From: a bacterium | GTDB taxonomy: Bacteria > Chloroflexota > Anaerolineae > Caldilineales > Caldilineaceae | Length of the DNA: 64,000 bases | Assembly: GCA_016124945.1 (NCBI GenBank) | Contig: WGMT01000028.1 | Coordinates: 36,016 to 100,015 of the forward strand | Direction of reading: 5' to 3' | Shown here: positions 45,808-55,331 of the stretch, in pieces | Position numbering within the stretch: position 1 is the stretch's first letter | Layout of the letters: each line of letters opens with the position of its first letter | Translations under genes and position numbers: made by a program | The notes under the pieces: model-generated | Database searches by the model: none | What the model saw: the letters and a program-made list of their open reading frames with translations, nothing else | What the model was told of the DNA's origin: nothing

Positions 45808-46782
45808 ATGCGTATTGGAACCATTGAAATCCAAGCCGGTCAAAAAGAGTATGGATTCTTGGCCGGTCAGCCCACCCGGGGCGTTTTTGACGTTCAGATC
45901 CCCTTGCACGTGATAGCAGGGGCCAGGCCTGGCCCGCGTCTGGTGATTCAGGCCGGTGTCAGTGGACTGGAGATCGAGCCCGCCATGACATTGCCCAAAG
46001 TAGTCGCGGAGATCGATCCCGCCCACCTTGCCGGCACCCTGATTGTCGTCCCCTTAATGAACACAACTGGTTTTGAGTTTGAACAAGTGGAAGCCGTTTG
46101 GGACGGTAAAGATCTGAACAGCCTGGGTCGCGGTCGCGCCGAAGGCACGGTGAGCGAGCAGCTACTCCACCGCTACTATACCGAAGTGGTGGAATCGGCC
46201 GATGCGCTAATCGATATCCACACCGGCGCTCTCTGGGGCTATTTCCGTTATGCTGGGGTCTACGCCACCGGTGCGCAAGATGCCTCGCTCGATCTGGCGT
46301 TGGCCTTGGGTTTGCCTCACGTGTTGTTAGGGCAGCCTGAAGATGACTCTTTGGCGCATGTGGCCGCGCAGAATGGCAAGACGGTTGTTTCGGCCTGGAT
46401 CGGCGGAGGGCCGGGGTTACGCGATTTCCGTGTAGAGGATGCTCAGCGTGTCCGTTTGGCCGTTTTCAATGCTTTGCAACATTTGGGCATGCTTTCCACG
46501 ATGCCGAGCCTCGCTGCACCTGATGGGGTAGATGTTACCCTGCTCCAAGCCCACACCATTGTTCGCAATGGTTCCCCGCGCGGCATGGTCTTTATGGACA
46601 AAACCAAGCGGGGCCAGTCCGTTGCGGCAGGCGAGCGGCTGGGGTATGTGCGCCATCCCTTCTCCGGTGAGACGCTACATGACATCACGGCGCCGCGTGC
46701 CGGCGTTATGCTCCACGCTGGGGGCGTATGGCCTATGTTGCACGATGATGCCATCCTCGCCATTCTAGGGGATCCAGTGTAA
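45808..46782 (+). CDS. AstE/AspA-type deacylase homologue with degenerate active site
   Basis: A 324-residue relative of the preceding gene with matching residue numbering, but HGTE is replaced by S52-G-L-E55, so the first zinc histidine is lost, and the catalytic PEL position reads AWI (W207 instead of Glu). H138 in DIHTG remains. The fold is evidently kept while zinc hydrolysis looks unlikely. It may be a regulatory or substrate-binding partner of the intact deacylase, or have acquired different chemistry. GAGGAG lies before ATG 45808. Its 3' part is the source-like sequence for the relic at 30854. Confidence 0.85.
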   Translation: MRIGTIEIQAGQKEYGFLAGQPTRGVFDVQIPLHVIAGARPGPRLVIQAGVSGLEIEPAMTLPKVVAEIDPAHLAGTLIVVPLMNTTGFEFEQVEAVWDGKDLNSLGRGRAEGTVSEQLLHRYYTEVVESADALIDIHTGALWGYFRYAGVYATGAQDASLDLALALGLPHVLLGQPEDDSLAHVAAQNGKTVVSAWIGGGPGLRDFRVEDAQRVRLAVFNALQHLGMLSTMPSLAAPDGVDVTLLQAHTIVRNGSPRGMVFMDKTKRGQSVAAGERLGYVRHPFSGETLHDITAPRAGVMLHAGGVWPMLHDDAILAILGDPV

Positions 46783-46792
46783 GGGGGTTGCA

Positions 46793-47935
46793 ATGCACAA
46801 GTGGAGTGTACCGCGGTCGCGTGCTTATCAAAGCCATGTAGAGTTGCGCGATGAAATACTGAAAGCGCTGGAACCTGTCCTGTTCGAGCCGCACCAGTTT
46901 GACAATGCGCCCCTGCGCGCGTTGGAGGGTGAGTTCGCCCAACTTGTCCAGCGTCGCCATGCCTTTGCTGTTCATTCGGGCACAGCCGGCCTCTTTCTGG
47001 CCCTGCGCGCCTGTGGTGTCGGCCCCGGCGACGAGGTGATCACCGTCGCCAATTCTGATCTTTCGACGACTGCCGCCATCTCCCATTGCGGCGCGACGCC
47101 TGTCCTCTGTGACGTGCTGGCAAGCGATCATACCCTCGATGTGGATGCAGTGGCCGCTCACATTACCCCTCGCACTGTTGCCATCCTGCCGGTCGATCTG
47201 TATGGATATCCTGCCGACGTGAAACGGCTGCGTGTCCTTGCCGACACACACGGGATCAAAATTGTGGAAGATGCTACCCTGGCTTTGGGCGCGTCGGATC
47301 ATGGAAAGCCGGCTGGCTTCTTTTCTCATGTTGCCATCTATAGCTTTGGCTCACAGAAACCGCTAGGATCCGCCGGCAACGGGGGGATCATCGCAACCGA
47401 TGACGATGCCATCGCCGCCAATGTCCAACTCCTGCGCAGCTATGGACGTTCCCGTGATAGCCTGCCTGGTCAGTCCATGTTTGGTGTCCATGTAGTGGAA
47501 GGGTATAACTTGCCCATGGACTTCCTCCAGGCAGCCATTGTGCGTGTCAAACTGCCCTACCTGGCCGAATGGACGGACCGCCGTCGCGCCATCGCCCATC
47601 GCTATGCTACAGGCATCCAGGATCCACGCATTATCCACCCTGAGCTGCGGTCCACTGCGCAGCCGACCTATTATTCCTATGTTGTGCGCGTGCCTGCGCG
47701 CGATGCCGTCTATAGCGCCCTGCGCGACCAGGGGATTGAAGTCGGTTTGCACTACGTACCGCCTGTCCACTATCAACCTGTTTATCAACACCATGCCCTC
47801 GCCGCATCCAGCCTGCCTGTGACTGAACAACTTGCAGAAGGCTTGCTGGGGTTGCCTATTGACCCTAGCCTTACCACCGAAGAAGTCGATTTTGTCATCA
47901 ATGCGCTGCTGCGTGCCGTCAGTGACAGTACCTAG
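46793..47935 (+). CDS. DegT/DnrJ/EryC1-family PLP aminotransferase
   Basis: A 380-residue fold-type I enzyme of the sugar-aminotransferase (DegT/StrS) family. The N-terminal cofactor region HSGTAGLFLALRA is at 61-73, the aspartate in IVEDATLALG, and the Schiff-base lysine K189 in SFGSQKPLG. The family usually aminates NDP-oxosugars, but here there are no nucleotide-sugar genes, so an acyclic or N-acylated substrate is possible. Ten bases separate it from the upstream gene. This gene is entirely absent in the relic copy at 30.9 kb. Confidence 0.9.
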   Translation: MHKWSVPRSRAYQSHVELRDEILKALEPVLFEPHQFDNAPLRALEGEFAQLVQRRHAFAVHSGTAGLFLALRACGVGPGDEVITVANSDLSTTAAISHCGATPVLCDVLASDHTLDVDAVAAHITPRTVAILPVDLYGYPADVKRLRVLADTHGIKIVEDATLALGASDHGKPAGFFSHVAIYSFGSQKPLGSAGNGGIIATDDDAIAANVQLLRSYGRSRDSLPGQSMFGVHVVEGYNLPMDFLQAAIVRVKLPYLAEWTDRRRAIAHRYATGIQDPRIIHPELRSTAQPTYYSYVVRVPARDAVYSALRDQGIEVGLHYVPPVHYQPVYQHHALAASSLPVTEQLAEGLLGLPIDPSLTTEEVDFVINALLRAVSDST

Positions 47936-47963
47936 TTGATTGTCAAGAGCCAAGGGAGATAAG

Positions 47964-49376
47964 ATGAACTCGGTTGCTGTACCCACCTCACCATCCACAG
48001 CCAAGCCCCGCGCCCTACAGCGCTTAGCCGAGCATGTGGCACAGATCCACTATGAGGAGTTGCCTGCCGAGGCGATCCAAAGTGTGCGACGTGTGGTTTT
48101 AGATTTCTTGGGGGTTACTTTAGGTGGGTACCGCACGCCATTAGGCCAACTCGCCAGCGCCTATGCCGTCACCAACAATCCACCTGCCTCTCCTCAACTG
48201 AGCGCCACCCTTATCGGTGACGGACGCAGCGCGACACTGGAAGGCGCGGCGTGGGCCAATGCGGTGATGAGTTGCATCTTGGGTATGAGCGATTCTCACC
48301 GTTTGTGCAGCCACGTGGCGTCAGAGGTTGTACCCACTGCACTTGCCGTGGGGCAGGCCGTAGGCCTAGACGGGCGCAGTTTCATCAGCGCTATCGCTGC
48401 CGGCTATGATGTCTTTGGTGCAATCCAACCAGTGGTCAAGGCGCCGCAGCGGGTGCGCGGCCTGGATCATAAGGGGCAAGTGGGCAGCCTCGCAGCCGCC
48501 GCCGTGGCAGCCAAAGCATGGGGTCTGAATGCACAACAGATCGGCAACGCCGTTGCCTTGGCCGCGGACATGGCCTGCGGGACAGAGCAATACACCTTTG
48601 ACGCCGGGCATACTGACACGGAAGGGTTGACCGCTGGTTTTGGTGTCCGCAATGGGATCAATGCGGCCGGTCTGGCTGCATTTGGCTTCCGCGGCCCTCC
48701 CGGCGCACTAGACGGCCCTTATGGTTATTTTCATGCCTTTGGCGACGGCTTCGATAGCACCTATTTGGATCAGCTCGGCAAGATCTCAATGGTTGCCACC
48801 ACCGGCCTCAAGCCCCATTCCGGCTGTCGTCATGTCCATCCTTGTGTGGACGCGACGCAAGCGCTCTTGAGCCAGGCCAAGCCCCCACTCGACGAGATCA
48901 CAGAGATCGAGATCGGCACCTACAAGAGCGCGGTGACCCCAGCCTTTCGCATCAACCCCCATCCTGAAGATGTGGACGCCGCGGGCTATAGCCTACCGGC
49001 GACGGTTGCCGTGGTCCTGGCGCGCGGAAGTTGGTATCGTGAGGATATTGAGTCTTATGCTGCGCCGGCGTGTCAGCGGCTTTGGCCCCTGGTACGGACC
49101 TATGTCGATCCTGAGATCGACGCCGCCCATCCACAAAAGAACGGCTGTGTGGTACGTGTCACCCTGCGGGACGGTACACGGCTGGAGGGACGCATCGAGT
49201 ATGCCAAGGGCGAGCCGGAAAACATGCTGACCACGGACGAGCTTTATAGCAAATTCCGCCGGGTGGTGGGTTCCCTGCTCACCCCTGCCCAGATTGAGGA
49301 GATATTTGACCTGGTTGACCATCTTGACCAACTGGACGATATCACCCCCTTGCTGCGTATGACGGTTCCGCTATAA
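47964..49376 (+). CDS. MmgE/PrpD-family protein
   Basis: A 470-residue protein of the 2-methylcitrate dehydratase fold: an all-helical N-terminal domain (DFLGVTLGGYRTP near 42; GYDVFGAIQ) and a small C-terminal domain. The signature KPHSGCRHVHPCVDA lies near 284-298. Besides methylcitrate dehydratases the family includes isomerases of iminodisuccinate and related small acids, which fits with the deacylase and PLP neighbours. ATG 47964 has AAGGGAG six bases before it; the frame continues to a TTG at 47940. Last gene of the operon, convergent with the third deacylase. Confidence 0.9.
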   Translation: MNSVAVPTSPSTAKPRALQRLAEHVAQIHYEELPAEAIQSVRRVVLDFLGVTLGGYRTPLGQLASAYAVTNNPPASPQLSATLIGDGRSATLEGAAWANAVMSCILGMSDSHRLCSHVASEVVPTALAVGQAVGLDGRSFISAIAAGYDVFGAIQPVVKAPQRVRGLDHKGQVGSLAAAAVAAKAWGLNAQQIGNAVALAADMACGTEQYTFDAGHTDTEGLTAGFGVRNGINAAGLAAFGFRGPPGALDGPYGYFHAFGDGFDSTYLDQLGKISMVATTGLKPHSGCRHVHPCVDATQALLSQAKPPLDEITEIEIGTYKSAVTPAFRINPHPEDVDAAGYSLPATVAVVLARGSWYREDIESYAAPACQRLWPLVRTYVDPEIDAAHPQKNGCVVRVTLRDGTRLEGRIEYAKGEPENMLTTDELYSKFRRVVGSLLTPAQIEEIFDLVDHLDQLDDITPLLRMTVPL

Positions 49377-49440
49377 CGACGACACGGCAGGATCTAGGGG
49401 CCGATTCGATTTACTGGACTGTGCGCCTGCAAGCTGACAC

Positions 49441-50493
49441 TCACGCCGGTCCACCGGATGATGGCAATGTGATGCGCAGATCCATGGTCCGCCGATCCTC
49501 GACCCTGTCTACAACGCCGAGAATACCCACCGATGTATCACCGATGACCGGCCATTCGCGCCCGCCTGGGATGACGATGGCTTCTTCCCGCGTATGGCGC
49601 ATCTCGGCCAGGGTTGCGCCTGTGTAGGGGTCAACAATGCGGCCGTAACAGTCACCGGTGCGGACCACATCGCCGATATCTCGCTCGCGCAGGAACAGCC
49701 CATTTACCGCTGGTCGCCAAAAGACAATGCCTGCGTTATAAATCGTACAGAGTGGCCCGTCGGCCTCCATCTCACCTTCGACCATCTGCATGGCTTTGAG
49801 CACATTCCAGATCCCGCGTGTGCCTATGGCTACACTCTCTTCGCCGTGCATCAGCCAACCGGTTCCACCGCCCAATTCGGGCGTGATCTGCACGATGCCG
49901 GCTGCCTCTAGCGCAGTCGACTGATTTTCTTGAAAGGTGCCTGGGGGGAAAAAGGCTGCGGCATCCAGCCCGAAGGCGACGGCCAGCTTGCGCCGATTCT
50001 GTTCCAAGTCGGTTGGATTTTGCGGGTCGGCGTCGGCGCTGTAGAGGACGTAGCGCTCATACGACGCCAGCCCGCCTTGATGGAAGTCAAGCATCACCTG
50101 AGACTGCTGAATAACTTCTTTGAAGTAGACATGTGCGATACGCTCGGAAAGGCTCCCAGCAGGATTACCTGGGAACAAACGCCCAATGTCCTTGCCGTCC
50201 ACTCGCCCGATACGTTCTCCCAACCCAAAGCCGATCCGGTTGAGCACCGGCACAGCGATCACATTCCCACGCAGACGGGTAGCGTCCATCTGCTGGATGA
50301 AATCCAGGATCGCGATGGAGCCGATAAACTCCGTGCCATGGATCGCGCCTTGCACCAATAGTGTCGGGCCCGGTTCCACCCCGGCAAAGAGATGGATGGG
50401 AATATCAGCAGAGAGGCCGGAACGTGTCCCCCCCACTTTCAAATAGCCGAAGCGATGCTCTCCTGGCGCTGCAACCAATTCTCCCACGCGCAT
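49441..50493 (-). CDS. AstE/AspA-type deacylase (M14-like zinc amidohydrolase)
   Basis: A 350-residue homologue with a complete active site: H52 and E55 in HGTE, H138 in DFHQGG, and E206 in TPELGGG. It is closest to the gene at 44697 and is read in the opposite direction, as the last gene of the minus-strand peptide-transport operon. GAGGA lies upstream of ATG 50493. Two intact deacylases facing each other across a shared locus suggest closely related but distinct substrates or expression conditions. Confidence 0.9.
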   Translation of the reverse strand: MRVGELVAAPGEHRFGYLKVGGTRSGLSADIPIHLFAGVEPGPTLLVQGAIHGTEFIGSIAILDFIQQMDATRLRGNVIAVPVLNRIGFGLGERIGRVDGKDIGRLFPGNPAGSLSERIAHVYFKEVIQQSQVMLDFHQGGLASYERYVLYSADADPQNPTDLEQNRRKLAVAFGLDAAAFFPPGTFQENQSTALEAAGIVQITPELGGGTGWLMHGEESVAIGTRGIWNVLKAMQMVEGEMEADGPLCTIYNAGIVFWRPAVNGLFLRERDIGDVVRTGDCYGRIVDPYTGATLAEMRHTREEAIVIPGGREWPVIGDTSVGILGVVDRVEDRRTMDLRITLPSSGGPA

Positions 50494-50539
50494 ACGCTGT
50501 CCTCTCTTTGCTGTGCAATCACTTCCAAAGTTGATCTGA

Positions 50540-50695
50540 CTCTGTTTCCCATAGGCGTTAAGTTCAGGGGTGGCGAAAGTGCCGGGGACTTCACGTTGGA
50601 CGTGACGCCAGGTTTGAAGACGCCGTCTCGCTGCGGCGAAAAGTCCCCGGCACTTGCTCTTACAGTACTTATCTTGACGCCTATGCTCTGTTTCC
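50540..50695. mobile_element. MITE-like element with 10-bp target duplication
   Basis: Direct repeats CTCTGTTTCC at 50540-50549 and 50686-50695 exactly flank a 136-bp body (50550-50685). The body begins CATAGGCGTTAAG and ends CTTGACGCCTATG, inverted at 12 of 13 positions. An internal perfect 15-bp stem (50577-50591 with 50641-50655) encloses two small hairpins, so the body folds into a branched structure. No coding capacity. It lies between the deacylase and amidohydrolase genes. Confidence 0.88.
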
Positions 50696-50732
50696 TCTCA
50701 CCCGCGTATACATGCAGTTCACCCGCTAAGCG

Positions 50733-52223
50733 TTAATAGCGTGTTCCGCGCCAGAACTCTCTGGACATGTGAAGATATTCGCTCACGTCCATACGTTCAA
50801 ATGCACGCGCCGCTTGTGTTTGGGCCATATCGATAATCTCGGCCTCGTCCACAGCCGTCACCCGCCCGTTTTGCTTTAAGATTTTGCCGTCCACAATGAC
50901 TGTATCCACGTCGTGCCCGTTGGCATATAAGGCCAGTTGGTAGGGCAACAGGGTTTGTGGTGTAAGGTGGGGCTGGTCCAGATCAATGAGAATCACATCG
51001 GCTCGTTTGCCTTCCTCTAGCGAGCCGATTAAATGGTCCAGGCGTAAAGCACGTGCTGCGTCAATGGTCACCATGCGTAATGCTTTGCCTGCAGGTAGTA
51101 CATTCTGATCCGTGAAGCGGTTCCATTGGGTCCACATGGTTCGGCTTATCTCGGGGAAGAGATCATACGACGAGTAAGTAGTCGTGCCGTCAGTGGTAAT
51201 GGTGACATTTGCCCCGGCTTCCAACAGTTCAATGACCGGACAGGGGCCATACAGAATATTTTCGTGTGTAAACGGCACCACACAGATGCTGGCCCCGGTT
51301 TCTCCTAAGACGCGGATTTCGTCCTCGGCCAGTCCATTACAATGGGCCAGGGCTACATCAGGGCCGAGTAGGGCGTACACGCGGGTTGGCCCAAATTTCT
51401 CCAGCCCATAGCGTAGAGAGCCGCGAAACGCATGGGTATGCAGCAGCACATCATGGCGTTTGCTCAGATCTCGCATCTCCTCCGCCGTTTCGATCATGGT
51501 CGGCACACAATCATCGCTATACACAAAGGGGATGCGTGGGTGTGCAGCCTGGCGGCCAAATAAATAAGGGAAGTGGAGAGCCACCTGCACGCGTCCCTGG
51601 GCGCCGCCGTGCCACTGCTCAATAACCTCAACACTATTGGCGACTGCATCACGATGGGTAAAGGTGCGTCGCTCACTTCGCTCACCGTCCCAGATGGTCC
51701 CGCTCCAGGGTTCCTCCAGGTGGGAGACATAAGGGTCGGGTGGCCCCACACCAATGACCCCGCGTATCCCCACCTGCTCGACGGCCTCGGCCTGTCGTTG
51801 CGCAAAGACGGGGCTGTCCATGCGCGCAGGGGTGGCGCCCACTACCGTCAACCCGCAGGTGACGCCAAAGCGCAGCCGCTCCAGGTTAGAGAGCAGCCCT
51901 TCGGCGTACCACCATGCTTCATCGGTGGCGTGCCAATAGAGTTTGCCCGACGGCCAGGGTCGGCTCGGATGGTAGATCCCTTTGACCAGGCCATGACCGG
52001 CATGTCCGTAGGTGTCTACCAACCCCGGCATGACGGCTTTACGTCGTGCATCCAGCACAGTCTCACTCACATAGGACGCGTGGATGTCGGCGCTTGGGCC
52101 AACCGCCAAGATCGAATCGCCCAACACAGCCACTGCGCCATGTTCGATGACCCGGTCGGCCTCATCCATGGTTAGGATTGTGCCGCCGTCGATAATGAGG
52201 TCAACCCGTGTCCGTGTGTCCAT
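50733..52223 (-). CDS. Amidohydrolase (SsnA/TrzN/cytosine-deaminase-like)
   Basis: A 496-residue amidohydrolase of the deaminase/chlorohydrolase-like subgroup: a small beta-domain surrounds a TIM barrel. The usual N-terminal HxH is replaced by H-A-G-H in DTYGHAGHGLVKG near 69-81. Other ligands appear in LLHTHAFRGS and the DGTTTYSSYD region. The variant first motif makes exact metal use uncertain. Substrates of relatives are guanine, cytosine, hydantoin-like rings or N-carbamoyl compounds. AAAGGA is upstream of ATG 52223. It sits between the binding-protein and deacylase genes on the same strand. Confidence 0.88.
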   Translation of the reverse strand: MDTRTRVDLIIDGGTILTMDEADRVIEHGAVAVLGDSILAVGPSADIHASYVSETVLDARRKAVMPGLVDTYGHAGHGLVKGIYHPSRPWPSGKLYWHATDEAWWYAEGLLSNLERLRFGVTCGLTVVGATPARMDSPVFAQRQAEAVEQVGIRGVIGVGPPDPYVSHLEEPWSGTIWDGERSERRTFTHRDAVANSVEVIEQWHGGAQGRVQVALHFPYLFGRQAAHPRIPFVYSDDCVPTMIETAEEMRDLSKRHDVLLHTHAFRGSLRYGLEKFGPTRVYALLGPDVALAHCNGLAEDEIRVLGETGASICVVPFTHENILYGPCPVIELLEAGANVTITTDGTTTYSSYDLFPEISRTMWTQWNRFTDQNVLPAGKALRMVTIDAARALRLDHLIGSLEEGKRADVILIDLDQPHLTPQTLLPYQLALYANGHDVDTVIVDGKILKQNGRVTAVDEAEIIDMAQTQAARAFERMDVSEYLHMSREFWRGTRY

Positions 52224-52255
52224 GCAGATCCTTTAGGTATGTGTACAAACGGGTT

Positions 52256-52295
52256 GGGGTGGGAGAGTCAAGCCGAAGCCTGATTCTCCCACCCC
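52256..52295. terminator. Stem-loop after binding-protein gene
   Basis: An 11-bp perfect outer stem (52256-52266 with 52285-52295) continues inward imperfectly to a 6-base loop, 17 bases beyond the binding-protein stop on the minus strand. Confidence 0.8.
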
Positions 52296-52312
52296 ACTTT
52301 GTCAGAAAACGA

Positions 52313-53962
52313 CTAGCGGTTGAGCCAGGCGTATTTCACCGGCCAGAGGGTCTGGGACGGGTCCAAATAGACACCTTCTACGTAGTCGCGGGTTGCAATG
52401 GTGGCTGCACCGTCAACCAGCAGCACTGTGGGCGAATCTTCGCGCGCCAGGCGAATGGCCTCGCCGTAGAAGACATTGCGTTCTTCGCGGTTGGGCGCTG
52501 CACTGCCCTTGGCGATCAGTTCGTCCACCGCTGGGTTGCAGTAGAAGGAATAGTCATAGTAGACGGGCGGCCATGCATTACAGGCGTAGTAGGTCTTGAG
52601 CACATACTCTGCATCACCGGTGAATGTGCCCCAGGTCAGGTTGGCGAAGTCGAAGTAGGGGATATTCTCGATGGGCTGGTTGAGCTGAGCCAGGAAGGTG
52701 GCAGTGTCGACGATTTCGATGTTGATCTCAATGCCGATCTCGGCCATCATGCCCTGGAACAACTCGACGGTGGCGATGTCGCCGGGCACTGCATCACGTC
52801 GTGTACGCAGGAGGAAGCTCATCTCCTTGCCGTCTTTGTCGCGGATGCTGTCGCCATTGGTATCGGTCCAGCCGGCTTCTTCAAGCAACGCAATGGCCCG
52901 TTCCGGGTCATACGGCATCGGGCCCACCGAAGAGAAGCCGTTTACTTGAGGTGTCAAGATCACGGCTTCTGAGGGAGTGGCATAGCCCAAGAAGACCAAT
53001 TCGGCGATGCCCTCGCGGTCTACACCATAGTTGATGGCCTGGCGCACACGCACATCGTCGAGCGGTGGGTTTAGATTGTTCATGGAGATGTAATAGTGGC
53101 GGGTGCTAACGCCGGACAACACTTTCATGCCGGGTGTCGAGTCCAGCCGCACAATGTCTTGTAGCGACAGGTTGGTGCTGACATCGGCATCGCCCGCTTC
53201 CAACATGGCGGAGCGGGTATTGGCATCACGCACTACGGTAAAGACAACCTCGTCTAGATAGGGCAATCCGTCCTGCCAGTAGTTCGGATTCTTCACAACG
53301 CGCAGTGACTCATTCGGCACATACTCTTCGACCATGAACGGTCCTGTGCCAATGGCCTGGGTGCGCAGCCCTTCATCCCCAATTTCCGCATACAGTGCCG
53401 GGCTGTACATGGCAAAGGTCTTAATGGCCAGCAGGTTGTACATGGGAATATAGGGCATGGTCAGCGTTACGCGTACGGTGAGCGGATCCGCGACTTCAAT
53501 GGACTCGAAGGGGATGAAGTCGTAGAGTGGCCCTTGCGTTTCGATTTTATGCTCCAGGTTCCACTTCACCACCTCGGCGTTGAACTCGCTACCGTCGTGG
53601 AAGGTGACGCCCTCATGCAGCGTCCAGGTGTGAACCAGACCGTCAGCGGAAGTATCAACTTCCTTGACCAACAGCGGCACAATTTCCCCTTCGGGAGAGA
53701 GATCAAAGAGCGTCTCGTAGAAGAGCTGGCTGATTTCATTAATGCCGGTTTGGTTGACACTGGCAACATGCAGGTGGAGAATCTCCGGGACAACCACCTC
53801 CAACGACCCACCGTACTTAGGACCGTCGGCGGGGGCGGCCTCTTCGGCGGCGGTTGTGGCGTCCGGTGCAGGGGAAGCAGTCGGCGCAGCGGGCGCACAT
53901 GCGCTCACCACTACGGCCAGAGCCAGAATCAATGTAAACAATGTCATGCGTTGTATTTTCAT
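52313..53962 (-). CDS. ABC transporter substrate-binding lipoprotein, family 5
   Basis: A 549-residue peptide-type binding protein. The signal peptide ends in lipobox VSAC (Cys near 22) followed by an A/P/T-rich linker. The mature region carries GVTFHDGSEFNAEVVKW and the late CNPAVDELIAKGS region typical of family 5. AAGGGAAA precedes ATG 53962. It lies downstream of its two permeases rather than upstream, separated from them by 317 bases holding an inverted repeat. The ligand is presumably the N-acylated or peptide-like compound processed by the flanking amidohydrolase and deacylase. Confidence 0.93.
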   Translation of the reverse strand: MKIQRMTLFTLILALAVVVSACAPAAPTASPAPDATTAAEEAAPADGPKYGGSLEVVVPEILHLHVASVNQTGINEISQLFYETLFDLSPEGEIVPLLVKEVDTSADGLVHTWTLHEGVTFHDGSEFNAEVVKWNLEHKIETQGPLYDFIPFESIEVADPLTVRVTLTMPYIPMYNLLAIKTFAMYSPALYAEIGDEGLRTQAIGTGPFMVEEYVPNESLRVVKNPNYWQDGLPYLDEVVFTVVRDANTRSAMLEAGDADVSTNLSLQDIVRLDSTPGMKVLSGVSTRHYYISMNNLNPPLDDVRVRQAINYGVDREGIAELVFLGYATPSEAVILTPQVNGFSSVGPMPYDPERAIALLEEAGWTDTNGDSIRDKDGKEMSFLLRTRRDAVPGDIATVELFQGMMAEIGIEINIEIVDTATFLAQLNQPIENIPYFDFANLTWGTFTGDAEYVLKTYYACNAWPPVYYDYSFYCNPAVDELIAKGSAAPNREERNVFYGEAIRLAREDSPTVLLVDGAATIATRDYVEGVYLDPSQTLWPVKYAWLNR

Positions 53963-54279
53963 GGTGGTTTCCCTTGGGTAGCCTCACTTGTTTGGTCTCT
54001 ATCCTGAAACTACAGTACGCAGCAGGACGCCCGCTTTACATTGGGATGATTCGTCGGGCTTGCTGTGAATTTCAGGATAGAATCTTAGTCATTCATCGTT
54101 TCGGTACGGCACAATTCTCTGTCGTTTCCGATGGGGTGTGCTTCGCCCGCCATCGTTCGACGCTCCCGCAATCTCGCATCTACTATGGTTGGGTATTGGT
54201 TGGAATCGTCTGTGCAGCCCCGTCATTTTTGCTGGGGCCTTTCTGAATACCTCCTTTCTATGCGTCCGCTACGTTGCGG
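53963..54279. other. 317-base gap with long inverted repeat and possible MFS gene relic
   Basis: A 12-bp perfect inverted repeat (53998-54009 with 54070-54081) continues imperfectly inward (CAGCAGG..CCCG against CGGG..CTTGCTG). Further on, plus-strand codons 54172-54243 read SRIYYGWVLVGIVCAAPSFL, like the first helix of a major-facilitator transporter, then hit a stop; nothing else of such a gene is present, so this is at best a short relic. Confidence 0.5.
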
Positions 54280-55134
54280 TTAGCGCACCCCGACTGTTGG
54301 GTCCAAGGCTGCACGCAATCCATCCCCAAACACATTGAAAGCAAAGACGACCAACATCAGTGTTAGGCCGGGAAAAACCATGACATGGGGGGCCAAACGC
54401 GCCCAGCGCAGACTGTCTTGCAACATTGAGCCCCACTCGGCTGTGGGGGGCGTCACACCCAACCCCAAAAAGCTCAATGCCGCCGTTGTCATAATGGCGT
54501 CTGGGATGAGCAGACTGATCTGCACGATAATCGGCGCGCCGATGTTGGGCAGGATATGGCGCAGCATAATGCGCGAATCGCGCGATCCAACGGCCAGAGC
54601 AGACAAGACATAGACCTGTTCCTTGGCGCCTAACACCAGCCCGTGGGTTAGCCGTGCAAACTGGGGAATATGGAACATGACAATCGCGATCACCACGTTC
54701 TCGAGCCCGGGCCCTAAGATGGAGATAATCGCCAACGCCGTGATGATGCCTGGAAACGACAGCATCACATCCACCATGCGCATAATCGGCATCTCCAGCG
54801 AGCGATACCACGCCGACAAGTTACCCAACAGCACGCCGATCACCGCCGCAATCCCTACGGCGCTGAAGGAAATCACCATAGAAACGCGCGCGCCGTGGAT
54901 AATACGGCTCAGGAGATCGCGCCCATTGTGATCGGTCCCCAGCCAATTTTCCGCGTTCGGCGTCTGTAGCGCGTTGCGCACCGAAATCCGATTGGGGTCA
55001 TATGGCGCAATCCAGTCTGCGCCTAGCCCGACAAGAAGAAAGATCACAACAATGAATGCACCCGCTGCCGCCAAACGATGATGACGGATCAGGCGCAGAA
55101 GGGGAGAAGGTCGAGGCTTGAGTTCGGAAGTCAT
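54280..55134 (-). CDS. Peptide-type ABC transporter permease (DppC-like)
   Basis: A 284-residue permease with an N-terminal helix near 20-42 and the family ADWIAPYDPN loop, then about five helices. The usual EAA loop is weakened here, reading SALAVGSRDSRIMLRHILPN. ATG 55134 is chosen for AAAGG five bases upstream; the open frame extends to 55173 without support. It is 197 bases downstream of the DppB-like gene, a gap filled by a nested inverted repeat. Confidence 0.92.
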   Translation of the reverse strand: MTSELKPRPSPLLRLIRHHRLAAAGAFIVVIFLLVGLGADWIAPYDPNRISVRNALQTPNAENWLGTDHNGRDLLSRIIHGARVSMVISFSAVGIAAVIGVLLGNLSAWYRSLEMPIMRMVDVMLSFPGIITALAIISILGPGLENVVIAIVMFHIPQFARLTHGLVLGAKEQVYVLSALAVGSRDSRIMLRHILPNIGAPIIVQISLLIPDAIMTTAALSFLGLGVTPPTAEWGSMLQDSLRWARLAPHVMVFPGLTLMLVVFAFNVFGDGLRAALDPTVGVR

Positions 55135-55183
55135 TGCACCTTTGTTCCAAGTTGTGTGCGCCCTATGCCACAATTCCAGTTCC

Positions 55184-55294
55184 AGTACTTCACGATTCTC
55201 TTCGGAATTGTGGAGAGAGCATCCTCAGATGCGGCTTGTTCAGCTCTACCCGGCATCTGAGGATGCCTACTCCGCGTTAAAATCGTGAATTACT
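55184..55294. repeat. Nested inverted repeat between the two permease genes
   Basis: An inner perfect 14-bp stem (55219-55232 with 55253-55266) lies inside an outer stem (about 55184-55197 with 55281-55294, 12 of 14). A 6-bp direct repeat GTTCCA at 55179-55184 and 55297-55302 roughly brackets it, a weak hint of insertion origin. Confidence 0.7.
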
Positions 55295-55331
55295 GCGTTC
55301 CATCCATTATTGGGAAAACCAGAGGATGGGG

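Noticed and set aside
54172..54243. A functional MFS transporter start
   Set aside because: The frame stops after about 24 matching codons; at most a relic.
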